This document shows positions 37,280 through 46,597 of a stretch of DNA of 64,000 bases, piece after piece. This stretch comes from Hydrogenophaga sp. GTDB lineage: Bacteria > Pseudomonadota > Gammaproteobacteria > Burkholderiales > Burkholderiaceae_C. A program made the position numbers and the translations under genes. Under the pieces are notes generated by a model. That model had not been told where the DNA came from, made no database searches, and was given only the letters and a program-made list of their open reading frames with translations. Position 1 is the first letter of the stretch. Every line of letters begins with the position of its first letter. The stretch is from NCBI RefSeq assembly GCF_030158645.1, contig NZ_JAOASO010000085.1, positions 90,344-154,343 on the forward strand, written 5' to 3'.

Positions 37280-37414
37280 ATGAAACGCACCTACCAGCCT
37301 TCCAAGATCCGCCGCGCCCGCACCCACGGCTTCCTCGTTCGCATGAAGACCCGTGGTGGCCGTGCCGTGATCAACGCCCGCCGCGCCAAAGGCCGCAAGC
37401 GTCTGGCTGTCTGA
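37280..37414 (+). CDS. rpmH: 50S ribosomal protein L34
   Basis: 44 residues, the standard length: [20 protein letters not shown] and the strongly basic C-terminal [17 protein letters not shown]34 is an essential-type small component of the large subunit. It opens the rpmH-rnpA-yidD-yidC-mnmE block, next to dnaA as in most bacteria. Too short for usual length cutoffs, but unmistakable. Confidence 0.98.
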   Translation: MKRTYQPSKIRRARTHGFLVRMKTRGGRAVINARRAKGRKRLAV

Positions 37415-37440
37415 GTCGGCGTGTTGAATCGGCGGATGTC

Positions 37441-37914
37441 GTGCCGGCGTTTCTGTGCCCGGCCCGTCTGCCTTCCAATGCCGGCGGTTGTTCAGTGACC
37501 CAGCGCCTGCGGTCCCGCCCGCAGTTTCAGGCCGTGATGGCCGGAGCGCCCGTGGCCAAGACTCCCCACTTCGCCTTGCACCGCGCTGCCCTGGACGTCC
37601 CCGTCGAGGGCAAGGCGCTGTTCCCCGTGGCCGATGCCTGGCTGGGCGTGTTGCTGCCCAAGCGCTGGGCACGCCGTGCTGTCACGCGCAACGCCATCCG
37701 TCGCCAGATCTACGAAGTGGCGCGGCACCGCGCTGCCCCGCTGCCCCAGGCCGCCTGGGTGGTGCGCCTGCGCAGCGAGTTCAGCCGCAAACAGTTCGTG
37801 AGCGCTACGTCCGATGCGCTCAAGCAGGCTGTTCGCGCCGAGCTGGAACAGCTGCTGTCGCGAGCCCAGTTGCCCAGGCCGGTCCTGCCCGCGGAGGCCC
37901 GTGATGCTGTCTGA
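37441..37914 (+). CDS. rnpA: Ribonuclease P protein component
   Basis: 157 residues from GTG 37441. RnpA helps the RNA subunit of RNase P cut the 5' leader of pre-tRNAs. It contains [15 protein letters not shown] at the N-terminus and the RNR-like motif [15 protein letters not shown]. The family sequence begins at TQRLRS, so GTG 37495 (139 residues) may be the real start. It overlaps yidD by 11 bp. Confidence 0.92.
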   Translation: MPAFLCPARLPSNAGGCSVTQRLRSRPQFQAVMAGAPVAKTPHFALHRAALDVPVEGKALFPVADAWLGVLLPKRWARRAVTRNAIRRQIYEVARHRAAPLPQAAWVVRLRSEFSRKQFVSATSDALKQAVRAELEQLLSRAQLPRPVLPAEARDAV

Positions 37915-38191
37915 CTGGCCGCGCCGGGCGTTGGTGGGGCTCGTCAAGGGTTACCGGCTGCTGCTGAGCCCATCGCTGGGCAGCGGTTGCCGGTTTGAGC
38001 CCACGTGTTCCCTGTACGCCATCGGCGCACTGGAGCAACACGGTGCGGCGGCCGGCACTTATCTCACGGCTGCGCGTCTGATGCGCTGCCATCCCTGGTG
38101 CGAAGGTGGTTTCGACCCGGTGCCCGAGTCCCGGCCCGCCCTCTTTTCCCGTCTGCTTTCACCCTCCTCAGCAAAGAAGAACGCGTCATGA
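37904..38191 (+). CDS. yidD: Membrane protein insertion efficiency factor YidD
   Basis: 95 residues. The family core LVKGYRLLLSPSLGSGCRFEPTCSLYAIGAL and HPWCEGGFDPVP contains the three conserved cysteines. YidD helps insertion of membrane proteins together with YidC. It lies in the conserved order rnpA-yidD-yidC, overlapping rnpA by 11 bp and yidC by 4 bp. Confidence 0.95.
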   Translation: MLSDWPRRALVGLVKGYRLLLSPSLGSGCRFEPTCSLYAIGALEQHGAAAGTYLTAARLMRCHPWCEGGFDPVPESRPALFSRLLSPSSAKKNAS

Positions 38192-39900
38192 ATGACATCC
38201 GTCGGTCCATCCTGTGGGTGGTGTTTGGTCTGTCCATGGTTCTGATCTGGGACAAATGGCAAATCCACAATGGACAGCAGCCCACTTTCTTCCCCGGGTC
38301 CACCACGGTGGCCGCGCCGGCCGCAGCACCCGCGCCGGCCGCTGACGCGAGTCTGCCCACCGCCGTGGCCGTGCCCGCAGGCACCACCGCCGCCAACGCC
38401 GTGCCGGGCGAAGCGCCCGCCGGTGCGCCGAGCCCGGTGGCCGCGCGCCACGAGGTGAGCACCGACGTCTTCAAGCTGGTGTTCAACACCGAAGGCGGAT
38501 CGCTGATCGGCGCCGAGTTGCTCAAGCACGCCGAAGCCACGCAGCAAAGCAAGGACCAGAGCGAACTGCCATTCACCCTGCTCACGCAGAGCGGTGACCG
38601 CATCTATGTGGCGCAGACCGGCTTGATCGGCGGTGCGTTCCCGACCCACAAGACGCCCATGACGCTGCTCACGCCCGAGACCGCGCTGGCCGAGGGGCAG
38701 AACGAATTGCAGGTGCGCTTTGAGTCCGCCGATGTGGGCGGTGTGAAGCTGGTGAAGACCTACACCCTCACGCGCGGCCGCTACGACATCGCGGTGAAGC
38801 ACGAGGTGCAGAACCTGGGCACGCAGGCGGTGAGCCCGCAGCTGTACGTGCAGCTGGTGCGCGACGGCAGCAAGCTCAGCAGCGAAACGCCCTTCTATTC
38901 CACCTTCACCGGCCCGGCGGTCTACACCGACGAGAAGAAGTACCAGAAGGTCGAGTTCACCGACATCGAAAAGAACAAGGCCGAATTCACCAAAACCGCC
39001 AGCGACGGTTACGTGGCCATGGTGCAGCACTACTTTGCGTCGGCCTGGTTGCTGGACGCGGGCGTGGCGCGCGACAACTTTGTTCGCAAGGTGGACAACA
39101 ACCTTTTTGCGGCGGGAAGCATCACCAACCTCGCGGCGATCGAGCCTGGCCAGACGCAAAGCATCCAGGCCCGCTTGTTCGTGGGTCCGCAAGAAGAGAA
39201 GGTTCTTGAGACCATCGCGCCGGGCCTGGAGCTGGTCAAGGACTATGGCTGGCTCACCATCCTGGCCAAGCCGCTGTACTGGCTGCTGGAGAAGATCCAC
39301 GGCTTCGTGAGCAACTGGGGCTGGTCCATCGTGCTGCTGGTGGTGCTGATCAAGGCGGCGTTCTACTGGCTCAACGCCAGCGCCTACCGCAGCATGGCCA
39401 AGATGAAGAAGATCAACCCCCGCATCATGGAAATGCGCGAGCGCCTCAAGGGCAATCCGCAGGCCATGCAGCAGGAAATGATGAAGATGTACCGGGAAGA
39501 AAAGGTCAACCCGCTGGGTGGTTGCTTCCCCATCCTGATCCAGATCCCCGTGTTCATCGCGCTGTACTGGGTGTTGCTCTCGAGCGTGGAAATGCGCAAC
39601 GCGCCGTGGATGGCCTGGATCACCGATCTGTCTTCGCCCGATCCGTTCTACATCCTGCCGCTGGTGATGGCCGTGACCACCATGATCCAGACCGCGCTCA
39701 ACCCGTTGCCGCCGGATCCGCTGCAAGCCAAGCTGATGTGGCTGATGCCGCTGATGTTCTCGGTGATGTTCTTCTTCTTCCCGTCCGGCCTGGTGCTGTA
39801 CTGGATCACGAACAACGTGCTGACCATCTTCCAGCAGGCGTACATCAACAAGGGCATGGGCGTGCCGTTGAAGTTCAGCATGCCGAACTTCAAGAGTTGA
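38188..39900 (+). CDS. yidC: Membrane protein insertase YidC
   Basis: 570 residues. YidC inserts and folds inner-membrane proteins alone or with SecYEG. It has an N-terminal transmembrane helix (about 7-22), a large periplasmic beta domain (about 90-350), and the C-terminal insertase core with five helices: [17 protein letters not shown], the coiled loop [40 protein letters not shown], and [21 protein letters not shown]. The sequence [16 protein letters not shown] is typical of beta- and gammaproteobacterial YidC. It overlaps yidD by 4 bp (ATGA). Confidence 0.98.
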   Translation: MNDIRRSILWVVFGLSMVLIWDKWQIHNGQQPTFFPGSTTVAAPAAAPAPAADASLPTAVAVPAGTTAANAVPGEAPAGAPSPVAARHEVSTDVFKLVFNTEGGSLIGAELLKHAEATQQSKDQSELPFTLLTQSGDRIYVAQTGLIGGAFPTHKTPMTLLTPETALAEGQNELQVRFESADVGGVKLVKTYTLTRGRYDIAVKHEVQNLGTQAVSPQLYVQLVRDGSKLSSETPFYSTFTGPAVYTDEKKYQKVEFTDIEKNKAEFTKTASDGYVAMVQHYFASAWLLDAGVARDNFVRKVDNNLFAAGSITNLAAIEPGQTQSIQARLFVGPQEEKVLETIAPGLELVKDYGWLTILAKPLYWLLEKIHGFVSNWGWSIVLLVVLIKAAFYWLNASAYRSMAKMKKINPRIMEMRERLKGNPQAMQQEMMKMYREEKVNPLGGCFPILIQIPVFIALYWVLLSSVEMRNAPWMAWITDLSSPDPFYILPLVMAVTTMIQTALNPLPPDPLQAKLMWLMPLMFSVMFFFFPSGLVLYWITNNVLTIFQQAYINKGMGVPLKFSMPNFKS

Positions 39901-39901
39901 C

Positions 39902-39955
39902 CCCCCTGCGCCGCTGACGCGGCTTCCCCCCTGGAGGGGGGACGGCGTCTTGGGC
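39902..39955 (+). repeat. REP-like GC-rich palindromic element, copy 2
   Basis: CCCCC-TGCGCCGCTGACGCGGC-TTCCCCCC-TGGA-GGGGGG. It lies directly after the yidC stop. The same order of blocks occurs in the opposite orientation at 4740-4791. Confidence 0.5.
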
Positions 39956-40007
39956 CGGCGGAGCCGGACCCTTGACGTCCCTGGGTTGGGGCACTTTGTT
40001 CCTCGCC

Positions 40008-40035
40008 GGGCCTGCAATGCAGGCCCTTCTTCTTT
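40008..40035 (+). terminator. Intrinsic terminator between yidC and mnmE
   Basis: GGGCCTGC (40008-40015), AAT loop, GCAGGCCC (40019-40026), then TTCTTCTTT. A perfect 8-bp stem only 13 bp before the mnmE start, which suggests mnmE has some independent control or partial attenuation. Confidence 0.75.
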
Positions 40036-40048
40036 AAGCTCGCTTTCT

Positions 40049-41443
40049 ATGCTCGCCGCCTCGCGTGATCCCATCGTTGCCATTGCCACCGCGCCCGGAC
40101 GGGGTGGGGTGGGCATCGTCCGGGTGTCGGGGCGGGGGCTCGCGCCGTTCGTTCAGGCTTTGCTGGGGCGGGCGTTGACGCCGCGCGAGGCGACCTACCT
40201 GCCGTTCGCCGATGCGGCCGGGCAGCCGATCGACCATGGTCTGGCTTTGTGGTTTGCGGGCCCACACTCCTACACCGGTGAAGACGTGCTGGAGTTGCAG
40301 GGCCATGGCGGACCGGTGGTGTTGCAGCTGTTGGTGGCGCGCTGCCTGGAAGTGGGCAGCGCCGTGTTGCCCGCGTTGCGCGTGGCGCGGGCCGGCGAAT
40401 TCACCGAACGCGCGTTCCTCAACGACAAGCTCGACCTGGCGCAAGCCGAGGCGGTGGCGGATCTGATCGATGCGAGCACCGAGGCGGCAGCGCGCAGCGC
40501 GACGCGCTCGCTCGCGGGGGTGTTCTCCGGCCGAATCCACGAGTTGCGCGATGCCTTGGTGAACCTGCGCATGCTGGTGGAGGCCACGCTGGACTTCCCC
40601 GAGGAAGACATCGACTTTTTGCAGAAGGCCGATGCCACCGGACAACTGCAGCGCTTGCGCCAGGCGTTGGCCGGTGTGCAGGCGCAGGCCCGGCAGGGCG
40701 CGCTGTTGCGCGACGGTCTGCAGGTGGTGATCGCCGGCCAGCCGAACGCGGGCAAGAGCTCGTTGCTCAATGCCCTGGCCGGCGCTGAGCTGGCCATCGT
40801 CACGCCGGTGGCGGGCACGACACGCGATGTGGTGCAGCAGACGATCCAGATCGAAGGTGTGCCCTTGCACGTTGTTGACACCGCTGGACTGCGGGACAGC
40901 CCGGATGTGGACGAGGTCGAGAAGATCGGCATTGAGCGCGCCTGGGGGCGCATCCGGGAGGCCGATGTGGTGCTGTTCCTGCACGACCTGACCCGCACCG
41001 ACACGGCCGCTTACCAGAGCGCCGACGCGGCCATTGCGTCCAGCCTGGCGCAGACGGTGCCGGGCGGTGTGCCGGTGCTGCATGTGTGGAACAAGCTCGA
41101 CCAACGTCCGTCACCTCGTGCCGACCTGCAGGACGGTGTGGCGATTTCGGCCAAGCAAGGCGAGGGTCTGGCGGTGCTGCGGCAGCGTCTGTTGGCCCTG
41201 GCGGGCTGGCAGCAGCCCGGCGACGGTCTGTTCATGGCGCGCGCCCGTCACCTGCTGGCGCTGCAACGGGTGGACGAGCACCTGCTGCAAGCCGATGGTT
41301 TGCTCGCTGCACAGGCCGAGCACCTGGACCTGCTGGCCGAAGAGCTGCGGCTGGCGCAACGGGCCTTGGGCGACATCACCGGTGAATTCACCGCCGACGA
41401 TTTGCTGGGCGAGATTTTTTCGCGTTTCTGCATCGGAAAGTAG
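40049..41443 (+). CDS. mnmE: tRNA uridine-5-carboxymethylaminomethyl modification GTPase MnmE
   Basis: 464 residues. With MnmG it modifies U34 of certain tRNAs. It starts [20 protein letters not shown], contains the folate-binding N domain, an inserted G domain with G1 [14 protein letters not shown]3 DTAGLRDS and G4 NKLD, and ends with FCIGK, the conserved C-terminal cysteine motif. The ATG is chosen by family alignment. mnmG and parAB do not follow here; a cNMP-domain gene does. Confidence 0.97.
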   Translation: MLAASRDPIVAIATAPGRGGVGIVRVSGRGLAPFVQALLGRALTPREATYLPFADAAGQPIDHGLALWFAGPHSYTGEDVLELQGHGGPVVLQLLVARCLEVGSAVLPALRVARAGEFTERAFLNDKLDLAQAEAVADLIDASTEAAARSATRSLAGVFSGRIHELRDALVNLRMLVEATLDFPEEDIDFLQKADATGQLQRLRQALAGVQAQARQGALLRDGLQVVIAGQPNAGKSSLLNALAGAELAIVTPVAGTTRDVVQQTIQIEGVPLHVVDTAGLRDSPDVDEVEKIGIERAWGRIREADVVLFLHDLTRTDTAAYQSADAAIASSLAQTVPGGVPVLHVWNKLDQRPSPRADLQDGVAISAKQGEGLAVLRQRLLALAGWQQPGDGLFMARARHLLALQRVDEHLLQADGLLAAQAEHLDLLAEELRLAQRALGDITGEFTADDLLGEIFSRFCIGK

Positions 41444-41549
41444 GCCGGCGGCGCCGCCCGGAACGCTTCGAATGCCGCTGGGCGGTGCAGTTGTAAACAC
41501 TGGTAATTACAGCTTGCGTGGGCGGGTGGGGCGCGGGTATCTTGACGTG

Positions 41550-42041
41550 ATGCATGTCACACCTCCGACATCCTTGCGCTTCGACATCAAAGGCCTGGCC
41601 CAGTCCATGCGGCACAGCAGTGCCCTCGACGCGGTCCCTTTGAACCTCACCGACAACCAGTGGCCTTTGCTCGCCAACTACCTGCAACCTGTGGCGTTGC
41701 AGCAAGGGCAGGTCCTGATCGAGCAAGGGGTGAAGGATCGCACGGTGTATTTCGTGGAGAGCGGCACCCTCACCGTGCACTACGAAGACGACAAGGAGCG
41801 CGTGCGCATCGCGGTGGTGGGTTCGGGCTCGTTGCTCGGTGAAGGTGCCTTTTTCAGCCACCTGCCCCGCAGCGCCACGGTGCACGCCGGCAGCGACTGC
41901 CGACTCTGGTGCATGACACCGCTTCGCTTTCGCGAGCTCTCTGTGCGCCACCCCGACATCGCCCTGGAATTGACGGTGGCCATGTCGGCGGTGCTGGCCC
42001 GGCGCATGTACAACAAACCCAAGCGGGTGGCGGTCACCTGA
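41550..42041 (+). CDS. Cyclic-nucleotide-binding domain protein without DNA-binding domain
   Basis: 163 residues. A CRP-like cNMP-binding domain (about 25-150) includes LQQGQVLIEQGVKDRTVYFVESGTLTVHYE, GSGSLLGEGAFFSHLPRSATVHAGSDC and the C-helix-like LTVAMSAVLARRMYN. The RSA triad of the phosphate-binding cassette is present (LPRSATV). There is no helix-turn-helix after the domain, so it is not a transcription factor by itself. It overlaps the next gene by 1 bp (TGATG), so the pair is coupled. Confidence 0.85.
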   Translation: MHVTPPTSLRFDIKGLAQSMRHSSALDAVPLNLTDNQWPLLANYLQPVALQQGQVLIEQGVKDRTVYFVESGTLTVHYEDDKERVRIAVVGSGSLLGEGAFFSHLPRSATVHAGSDCRLWCMTPLRFRELSVRHPDIALELTVAMSAVLARRMYNKPKRVAVT

Positions 42042-42802
42042 TGACCGCAGGACGCCTGGTGACAGGTTCCGCGCCAGCGCGGGGTTCTGTTCGCACCGCC
42101 ATTCAGACCACTTCAGCAGAACGCCTTGTGCGCACTTTGACCATGTCATTCATGAGCTGGCTGCAAGCCAAGAAAACCAACCCATCGGGCAAAGGTCGCA
42201 TGGCGCGCGCACGCAAGTCGTTCAGCCAGACCACCTTGCCGCTCATTTCGCCGCGCAAGGGCCGGCGCATCTTGCGCCGCGAACAGCTGTTCGGTGTGGT
42301 GCGCGAGTCGCTCATCCGCGCCGGCGTGCTGTCCACCAGCTACGAGTTCAAGGTGCTCACGCTGGACGCCAACGGCGATTGTTTTCTGGTGCTGGTCGAT
42401 CTGGCCTTGCCCGCCGAAGGCATGCCCGACGAATACCTGTTGGAGATTGAAAGCTGGATCCAGCAAAGCGCCAAGGCACGGCACGGCATGCAGGTGCGCT
42501 CGGTGTATTGGCGCCGCCGCGCGGCGCACGACCAGGTGGGCGTTGCGTTGCGGGCAGCGGTGTCAGCGCAGACCCGGCGGGACACCGAGCTGTTCAATCC
42601 CACGGCTATTCCCAAACCGAACATCCGCTCCTCCCATGCACCCATGCAGGCCCTCGGCAAAGACGAGGTGAACGCTTTCCGTGCGGTGCTTCAGAGCGCA
42701 GCCCAGCCGCCGTTTGCTTCCACCGAAGAGGCGGCCTTGCCCGTTCCGGAATCCCACAGCGATTTCGCAGCGCTCAGCGAAACGCAACACGGCAAACTCT
42801 GA
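42041..42802 (+). CDS. Hypothetical protein coupled to the cNMP-domain gene
   Basis: About 253 residues from ATG 42041, or about 219 from ATG 42143 (MSFMSWLQAKK), which opens the conserved-looking part. The N-terminus is basic (KGRMARARKSFSQTTLPLI). The central region alternates strands and helices: REQLFGVVRESLIRAGVLSTSYEFKVLTLDANGDCFLVLVDLA, and YLLEIESWIQQSAKARHGMQVRSVYWRR. The C-terminus is of low complexity. It is cytosolic and not recognised. Coupling by 1-bp overlap suggests joint function with the cyclic-nucleotide-binding protein. Confidence 0.7.
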   Translation: MTAGRLVTGSAPARGSVRTAIQTTSAERLVRTLTMSFMSWLQAKKTNPSGKGRMARARKSFSQTTLPLISPRKGRRILRREQLFGVVRESLIRAGVLSTSYEFKVLTLDANGDCFLVLVDLALPAEGMPDEYLLEIESWIQQSAKARHGMQVRSVYWRRRAAHDQVGVALRAAVSAQTRRDTELFNPTAIPKPNIRSSHAPMQALGKDEVNAFRAVLQSAAQPPFASTEEAALPVPESHSDFAALSETQHGKL

Positions 42803-42820
42803 AACGACGCGCCCTGGCGT

Positions 42821-43366
42821 TCAGTGACCGGCGAAGTCGACCAGCGTGAAGAGCTTCAGGCCGGAGTCCCTGAGCTTCTGTGAACCGCCCAGCTCGGGCA
42901 GATCGACGATGGCTGCGCCCTCCATCACCTCTGCACCCAGTTTCTCCAGCAGGCGTCGCCCGGCCATCATGGTGCCGCCGGTGGCGATCAGGTCGTCGAT
43001 GAGCACGACCTTGTCACCGGCCTTGACAGCGTCGGTGTGCAGTTCCACCGTGGCGCTGCCGTATTCCAGCTCGTAGGTTTCCTCCACGGTGGTGAAGGGC
43101 AGCTTGCCCTTCTTGCGGATGGGCACAAAGCCCACGCCCAGTTCGTAGGCGAGCACCGAGCCGATGATGAACCCGCGTGCATCCAGGCCGGCCACGACCG
43201 TGGGCTTGAGGGCCGGTGCCATGTACCGGTGCACGAAGGCGTCGATCAGCACTCGAAACACATGCGGGTCCTGCAGCAGGGGCGTGATGTCGCGGAACTG
43301 CACGCCGGGCGCGGGCCAGTCGGGCACCGTGCGGATGTGGGCTTTGAGGAAAGCAGAGGTGTCCAT
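42821..43366 (-). CDS. apt: Adenine phosphoribosyltransferase
   Basis: 181 residues, standard length. It converts adenine and PRPP to AMP (purine salvage). Landmarks are [20 protein letters not shown] N-terminal motif (here [11 protein letters not shown]), [31 protein letters not shown] and the PRPP loop [14 protein letters not shown]. It is convergent with the unknown gene on the left, and followed on its upstream side by the metallo-hydrolase terminator. Confidence 0.96.
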   Translation of the reverse strand: MDTSAFLKAHIRTVPDWPAPGVQFRDITPLLQDPHVFRVLIDAFVHRYMAPALKPTVVAGLDARGFIIGSVLAYELGVGFVPIRKKGKLPFTTVEETYELEYGSATVELHTDAVKAGDKVVLIDDLIATGGTMMAGRRLLEKLGAEVMEGAAIVDLPELGGSQKLRDSGLKLFTLVDFAGH

Positions 43367-43406
43367 GGGCGTTTGTTCGAGAAGGATGGCCCATTATCGA
43401 CCGACG

Positions 43407-43435
43407 AAAAAAAGCCCCGGCACAAAGGCCGGGGC
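43407..43435 (-). terminator. Intrinsic terminator of the metallo-hydrolase gene
   Basis: On the minus strand GCCCCGG, 8-nt loop, CCGGGGC, then seven T (complement of 43413-43407). It is 20 bp after the stop of the gene ending at 43456. Confidence 0.85.
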
Positions 43436-43455
43436 AGGCGTCCATGGCGACCCTG

Positions 43456-44418
43456 TCAGGCCATGGGTTTGAACTGGTAACCGTTGCCGGCCGCTTCCAG
43501 CGTGCCGAGGGCGGGGAACGGGAAGTGGAAACCGCCCATGGCCATCTTGTCCTTCACCAGCGTGTCGAAAATGCGGCGACGCGTCTGGCGGGCCATCTCG
43601 GCGTCCATGTCGAAGGCCACCGCCCAATCGGGGCTGCGGGCGAACAGCGAGGGCACGTTGGTCACGTCGGCCGTGTACATGAACGACTGTCCTTCAGAAC
43701 GCACGGTGAACACCGACATACCCGGCGTGTGGCCGAAGGCGGCCGACGACTGGATGCCCGGGGCGAGCTCGGCGCCAGGCTCGAAGCGCACCAGGCGGTC
43801 GGCCGGGATGGCACCCAGGACCTTGCGGGCGTTCTGGAAACCACCCTGCGCAGCAGGCGGTGCCGCGGCCATCTTGGCGTCGTCCATCCAGTGGGCCATT
43901 TCCGGGGCGGGCACATGCACCTTGGCTTTGGGGAAGGTCAGCGAGCCGTCCTTCTTGATCAGGCCGTTGATGTGATCGCCGTGGAAGTGGCTGATGATGA
44001 CGTGGTCGATGTCTTCGGGCTTGTACCCTGCAGCCGCCATGTTGGTGGCCAGGCGGCCTGTGGTGGGTGGGCCGTTGTCGGCGAAACCGGTGTCGATGAG
44101 GAATTTGGTGTTGCCGCTCACGATGAGGTAGGGCGTGAACGGGATGTCCACGTAGTCGGTGGGCAGGTTCTGCGACGCGAGCATGGCCTTGACCTGCTCG
44201 AGCGGCGCGTTGCGCACGAACTCTTCACCCAGCGGGCGGCGCAGCGCGCCGTCGTTGATCGCGATGATCTCCATGGCGCCGAGCTTCATCTTGCGGAAAC
44301 CCGGTTGAGGCAGGGTGGGCATGCCCAGGTTGGGGGTGTTTTGCGAGAACACCGACGAGAAGGTCAGCGCGGAAGCGCCGGCCACACCAGCACCCAGGAA
44401 CAAGCGGCGGTCCATCAT
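43456..44418 (-). CDS. Exported MBL-fold metallo-hydrolase (Tat-type signal)
   Basis: 320 residues. The N-terminus MMDRRLFLGAGVAGASALTF looks like a twin-arginine signal. The metallo-beta-lactamase fold is shown by ISHFHGDHINGL (HxHxDH), with further metal-binding His in SSAAFGHTPGMSV and a final GGFHFPFPALG. Substrate unknown; relatives include lactonases and alkylsulfatase-like or quorum-quenching enzymes. It is alone and has a strong terminator downstream. Confidence 0.85.
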   Translation of the reverse strand: MMDRRLFLGAGVAGASALTFSSVFSQNTPNLGMPTLPQPGFRKMKLGAMEIIAINDGALRRPLGEEFVRNAPLEQVKAMLASQNLPTDYVDIPFTPYLIVSGNTKFLIDTGFADNGPPTTGRLATNMAAAGYKPEDIDHVIISHFHGDHINGLIKKDGSLTFPKAKVHVPAPEMAHWMDDAKMAAAPPAAQGGFQNARKVLGAIPADRLVRFEPGAELAPGIQSSAAFGHTPGMSVFTVRSEGQSFMYTADVTNVPSLFARSPDWAVAFDMDAEMARQTRRRIFDTLVKDKMAMGGFHFPFPALGTLEAAGNGYQFKPMA

Positions 44419-44538
44419 GGAGAGTCTCCAAAATTAAAATCGGAAGCATACATACCGTTCAGTCACTCGTCAGACCTGAAGGTTGGAATGCCCACTCGGC
44501 GTTCGGGGGTTTGCGGCAGCTCGGGTCCCCAGGGACGC

Positions 44539-46524
44539 TCAGCCCGACAGCAGCTTGTCTTCGGCCAGCGCGAGTGCCGGCGCCTTGCCGCTGAGCACCA
44601 GCGTGTCGCCGCCCTGCAGCACGGTGTTGTCGGTCAGGGCCGCGGGCATGCCGCTGGCATGGCGCAGGCTGACCACCCGCACGCCCACCGCGTGCAACGC
44701 CAGACTCTCCAGCGTCTTGCCCACGTTGCGGCCGGCCGGCGGGAGGGTCACGGTGTTCAGGCGTTCGTGGTCGATTTCGTCCGCGCCGCTGTCGTCGGCG
44801 CCGTGGAAGTAGCCGCGCAGCAGGTTGTAGCGCGCATCGCGCTGGTCCTGCACCACGCGGATCACGCGGCGCATGGGCACACCCACCAGCGCCAGCGCGT
44901 GGCTGGCCAGCATGAGGCTGGCTTCGATCGCCTCGGGCACGACCTCGGTCGCGCCGGCGGTGCGCAGTTTTTCCAGATCGGTGTCGTCGACCGTGCGCAC
45001 CACCACCGGCACGTTGACCGCCTGCTCGTGCGTGTGACGCAAGACCTTGAGCGCGCTGGGCGTGTCCAGGTACGTGATCACCACGGCGCTGGCGCGGTGC
45101 AGACCGGCGGCCATGAGCGCTTGCAGCCGCGCAGCGTCGCCGAACACCACCGAGTGGCCGGCGGCCGCGGCCTGGCGCACGCGGTCGGGGTCGAGGTCGA
45201 GCGCCATGTAGGGAATGCTCTCGGCTTCGAGCAGGCGCGCCAGGTTTTGCCCGCAGCGGCCGTAGCCGCAAATGATCACGTGCTTGTCGGCGTTGATGGC
45301 CTTGCGCGCGATGCTGGTCATCTGCACCGACTGCATCAGCCAGTCGCTGCCCACCAGGCGTGTGACTGTTGCGTTGGCGTACAGGATGACGAAGGGCGTG
45401 GCCAGCATCGACAGCACCATCGACGCCAGGATGGGGTTGAACAGCGCCGGCGGAATCAGGTTGTTGTTGCCGGCCAGGGTGAGCAGCACCAGGCCGAACT
45501 CACCGGCCTGCGCAAGGTACAGGCCGGTGCGCAGCGCCACGCCCATGGGCGCACCGAGCATGCGCGTGAGCCCGGTGATGAGCGCCAGCTTGAAGCCCAC
45601 CGACAGCGACAGCAACAGCAGCACCAGTGGCCAGCGGTCGAACACCAGGCGCCAGTCCAGCATCATGCCGATGGTGATGAAGAACAGACCCAGCAGCACG
45701 TCGTGGAAAGGCCGGATGTCGGTTTCCACCTGGTGCTTGAATTCGGTCTCCGAGATCAACATGCCGGCGACGAAGGCACCCAGCGCCAGCGAGAGGCCGG
45801 CGTGTTCGGTCAGCCAGGCCAGGCCCAGCGTGATCAGCAGCAGGTTGAGCATGAACAGCTCGTCGCTCTTGCGCCGCGCCACCAGCGTCAACCACCAGCG
45901 CATCACCTTTTGCCCGCCGGTGAGCAGCAGCCCCAGCAGCACGATGGCCTTGAGCGTGGCCCAGCCCAGCGCGGGCAGCAGGTCTTCGGGCGCGGCGGCC
46001 AGTGCGGGAATGAGCACCAGCAAGGGCACCACGGCCAGATCCTGGAACAGCAGGATGCCCAGCACGCGCTTGCCGTGTTCCGACTCCAGCTCCAGCCGCT
46101 CGGCCACCAGTTTGATGACGATGGCCGTGCTGCTCATGGCCATCACGCCGCCCAGCGCCAGTGCGGTCTGCCAGCTGATGTCCCACCAGGTCGGCAGCAG
46201 CACGGTCAGCGCCAGCGACGCCAGGGTCGTGATCAGCACGGTGAGCACCACCTGCGACAGGCCCAGCCCGAACACCAGCCGCTTCATCGCGCGCAGCTTG
46301 GGCAGGCTGAACTCCAGACCGATCACGAACATGAGGAAGACCACGCCGAATTCGGCCAGGTAGCGGATGCCGCTGGAATCCTGCGCCAGCGCCAGCGCGT
46401 TGGGCCCGATCAACACCCCCACCACCAGATAACCCAGCATGGGCGGCAGGCGCAAGAACCGGCAAGCCACCACGCCCAGCACCGAGGCCAGCAAATACAG
46501 GAGCGCGATGTCGAGCGAGGTCAT
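44539..46524 (-). CDS. CPA2-type monovalent cation:proton antiporter (KefB/KefC-like)
   Basis: 661 residues. The N-terminal 390 residues hold about 12 helices of the Na+/H+ exchanger fold (YLVVGVLIGPNALAL, GVVFLMFVIGLEFSLPKLRAMKR, and AGEFGLVLLTLAG in the later half). A TrkA-N domain follows (VIICGYGRCGQNLARLLEAE, about 415), with an NAD-type GxGxxG motif, then a TrkA-C domain (about 575-655; VTLPPAGRNVGKTLESLALHAVGVRVVSLRH). It is likely a potassium efflux or K+/H+ antiporter. It is divergent from kdsD, with 73 bp between. Confidence 0.92.
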   Translation of the reverse strand: MTSLDIALLYLLASVLGVVACRFLRLPPMLGYLVVGVLIGPNALALAQDSSGIRYLAEFGVVFLMFVIGLEFSLPKLRAMKRLVFGLGLSQVVLTVLITTLASLALTVLLPTWWDISWQTALALGGVMAMSSTAIVIKLVAERLELESEHGKRVLGILLFQDLAVVPLLVLIPALAAAPEDLLPALGWATLKAIVLLGLLLTGGQKVMRWWLTLVARRKSDELFMLNLLLITLGLAWLTEHAGLSLALGAFVAGMLISETEFKHQVETDIRPFHDVLLGLFFITIGMMLDWRLVFDRWPLVLLLLSLSVGFKLALITGLTRMLGAPMGVALRTGLYLAQAGEFGLVLLTLAGNNNLIPPALFNPILASMVLSMLATPFVILYANATVTRLVGSDWLMQSVQMTSIARKAINADKHVIICGYGRCGQNLARLLEAESIPYMALDLDPDRVRQAAAAGHSVVFGDAARLQALMAAGLHRASAVVITYLDTPSALKVLRHTHEQAVNVPVVVRTVDDTDLEKLRTAGATEVVPEAIEASLMLASHALALVGVPMRRVIRVVQDQRDARYNLLRGYFHGADDSGADEIDHERLNTVTLPPAGRNVGKTLESLALHAVGVRVVSLRHASGMPAALTDNTVLQGGDTLVLSGKAPALALAEDKLLSG

Positions 46525-46597
46525 GCAGCCATGTTAACGGCCGGTGCTCTTGCCGCGAGGGCCGCACTGCCGGCAGACCCACGGCGATAATCCGGCC

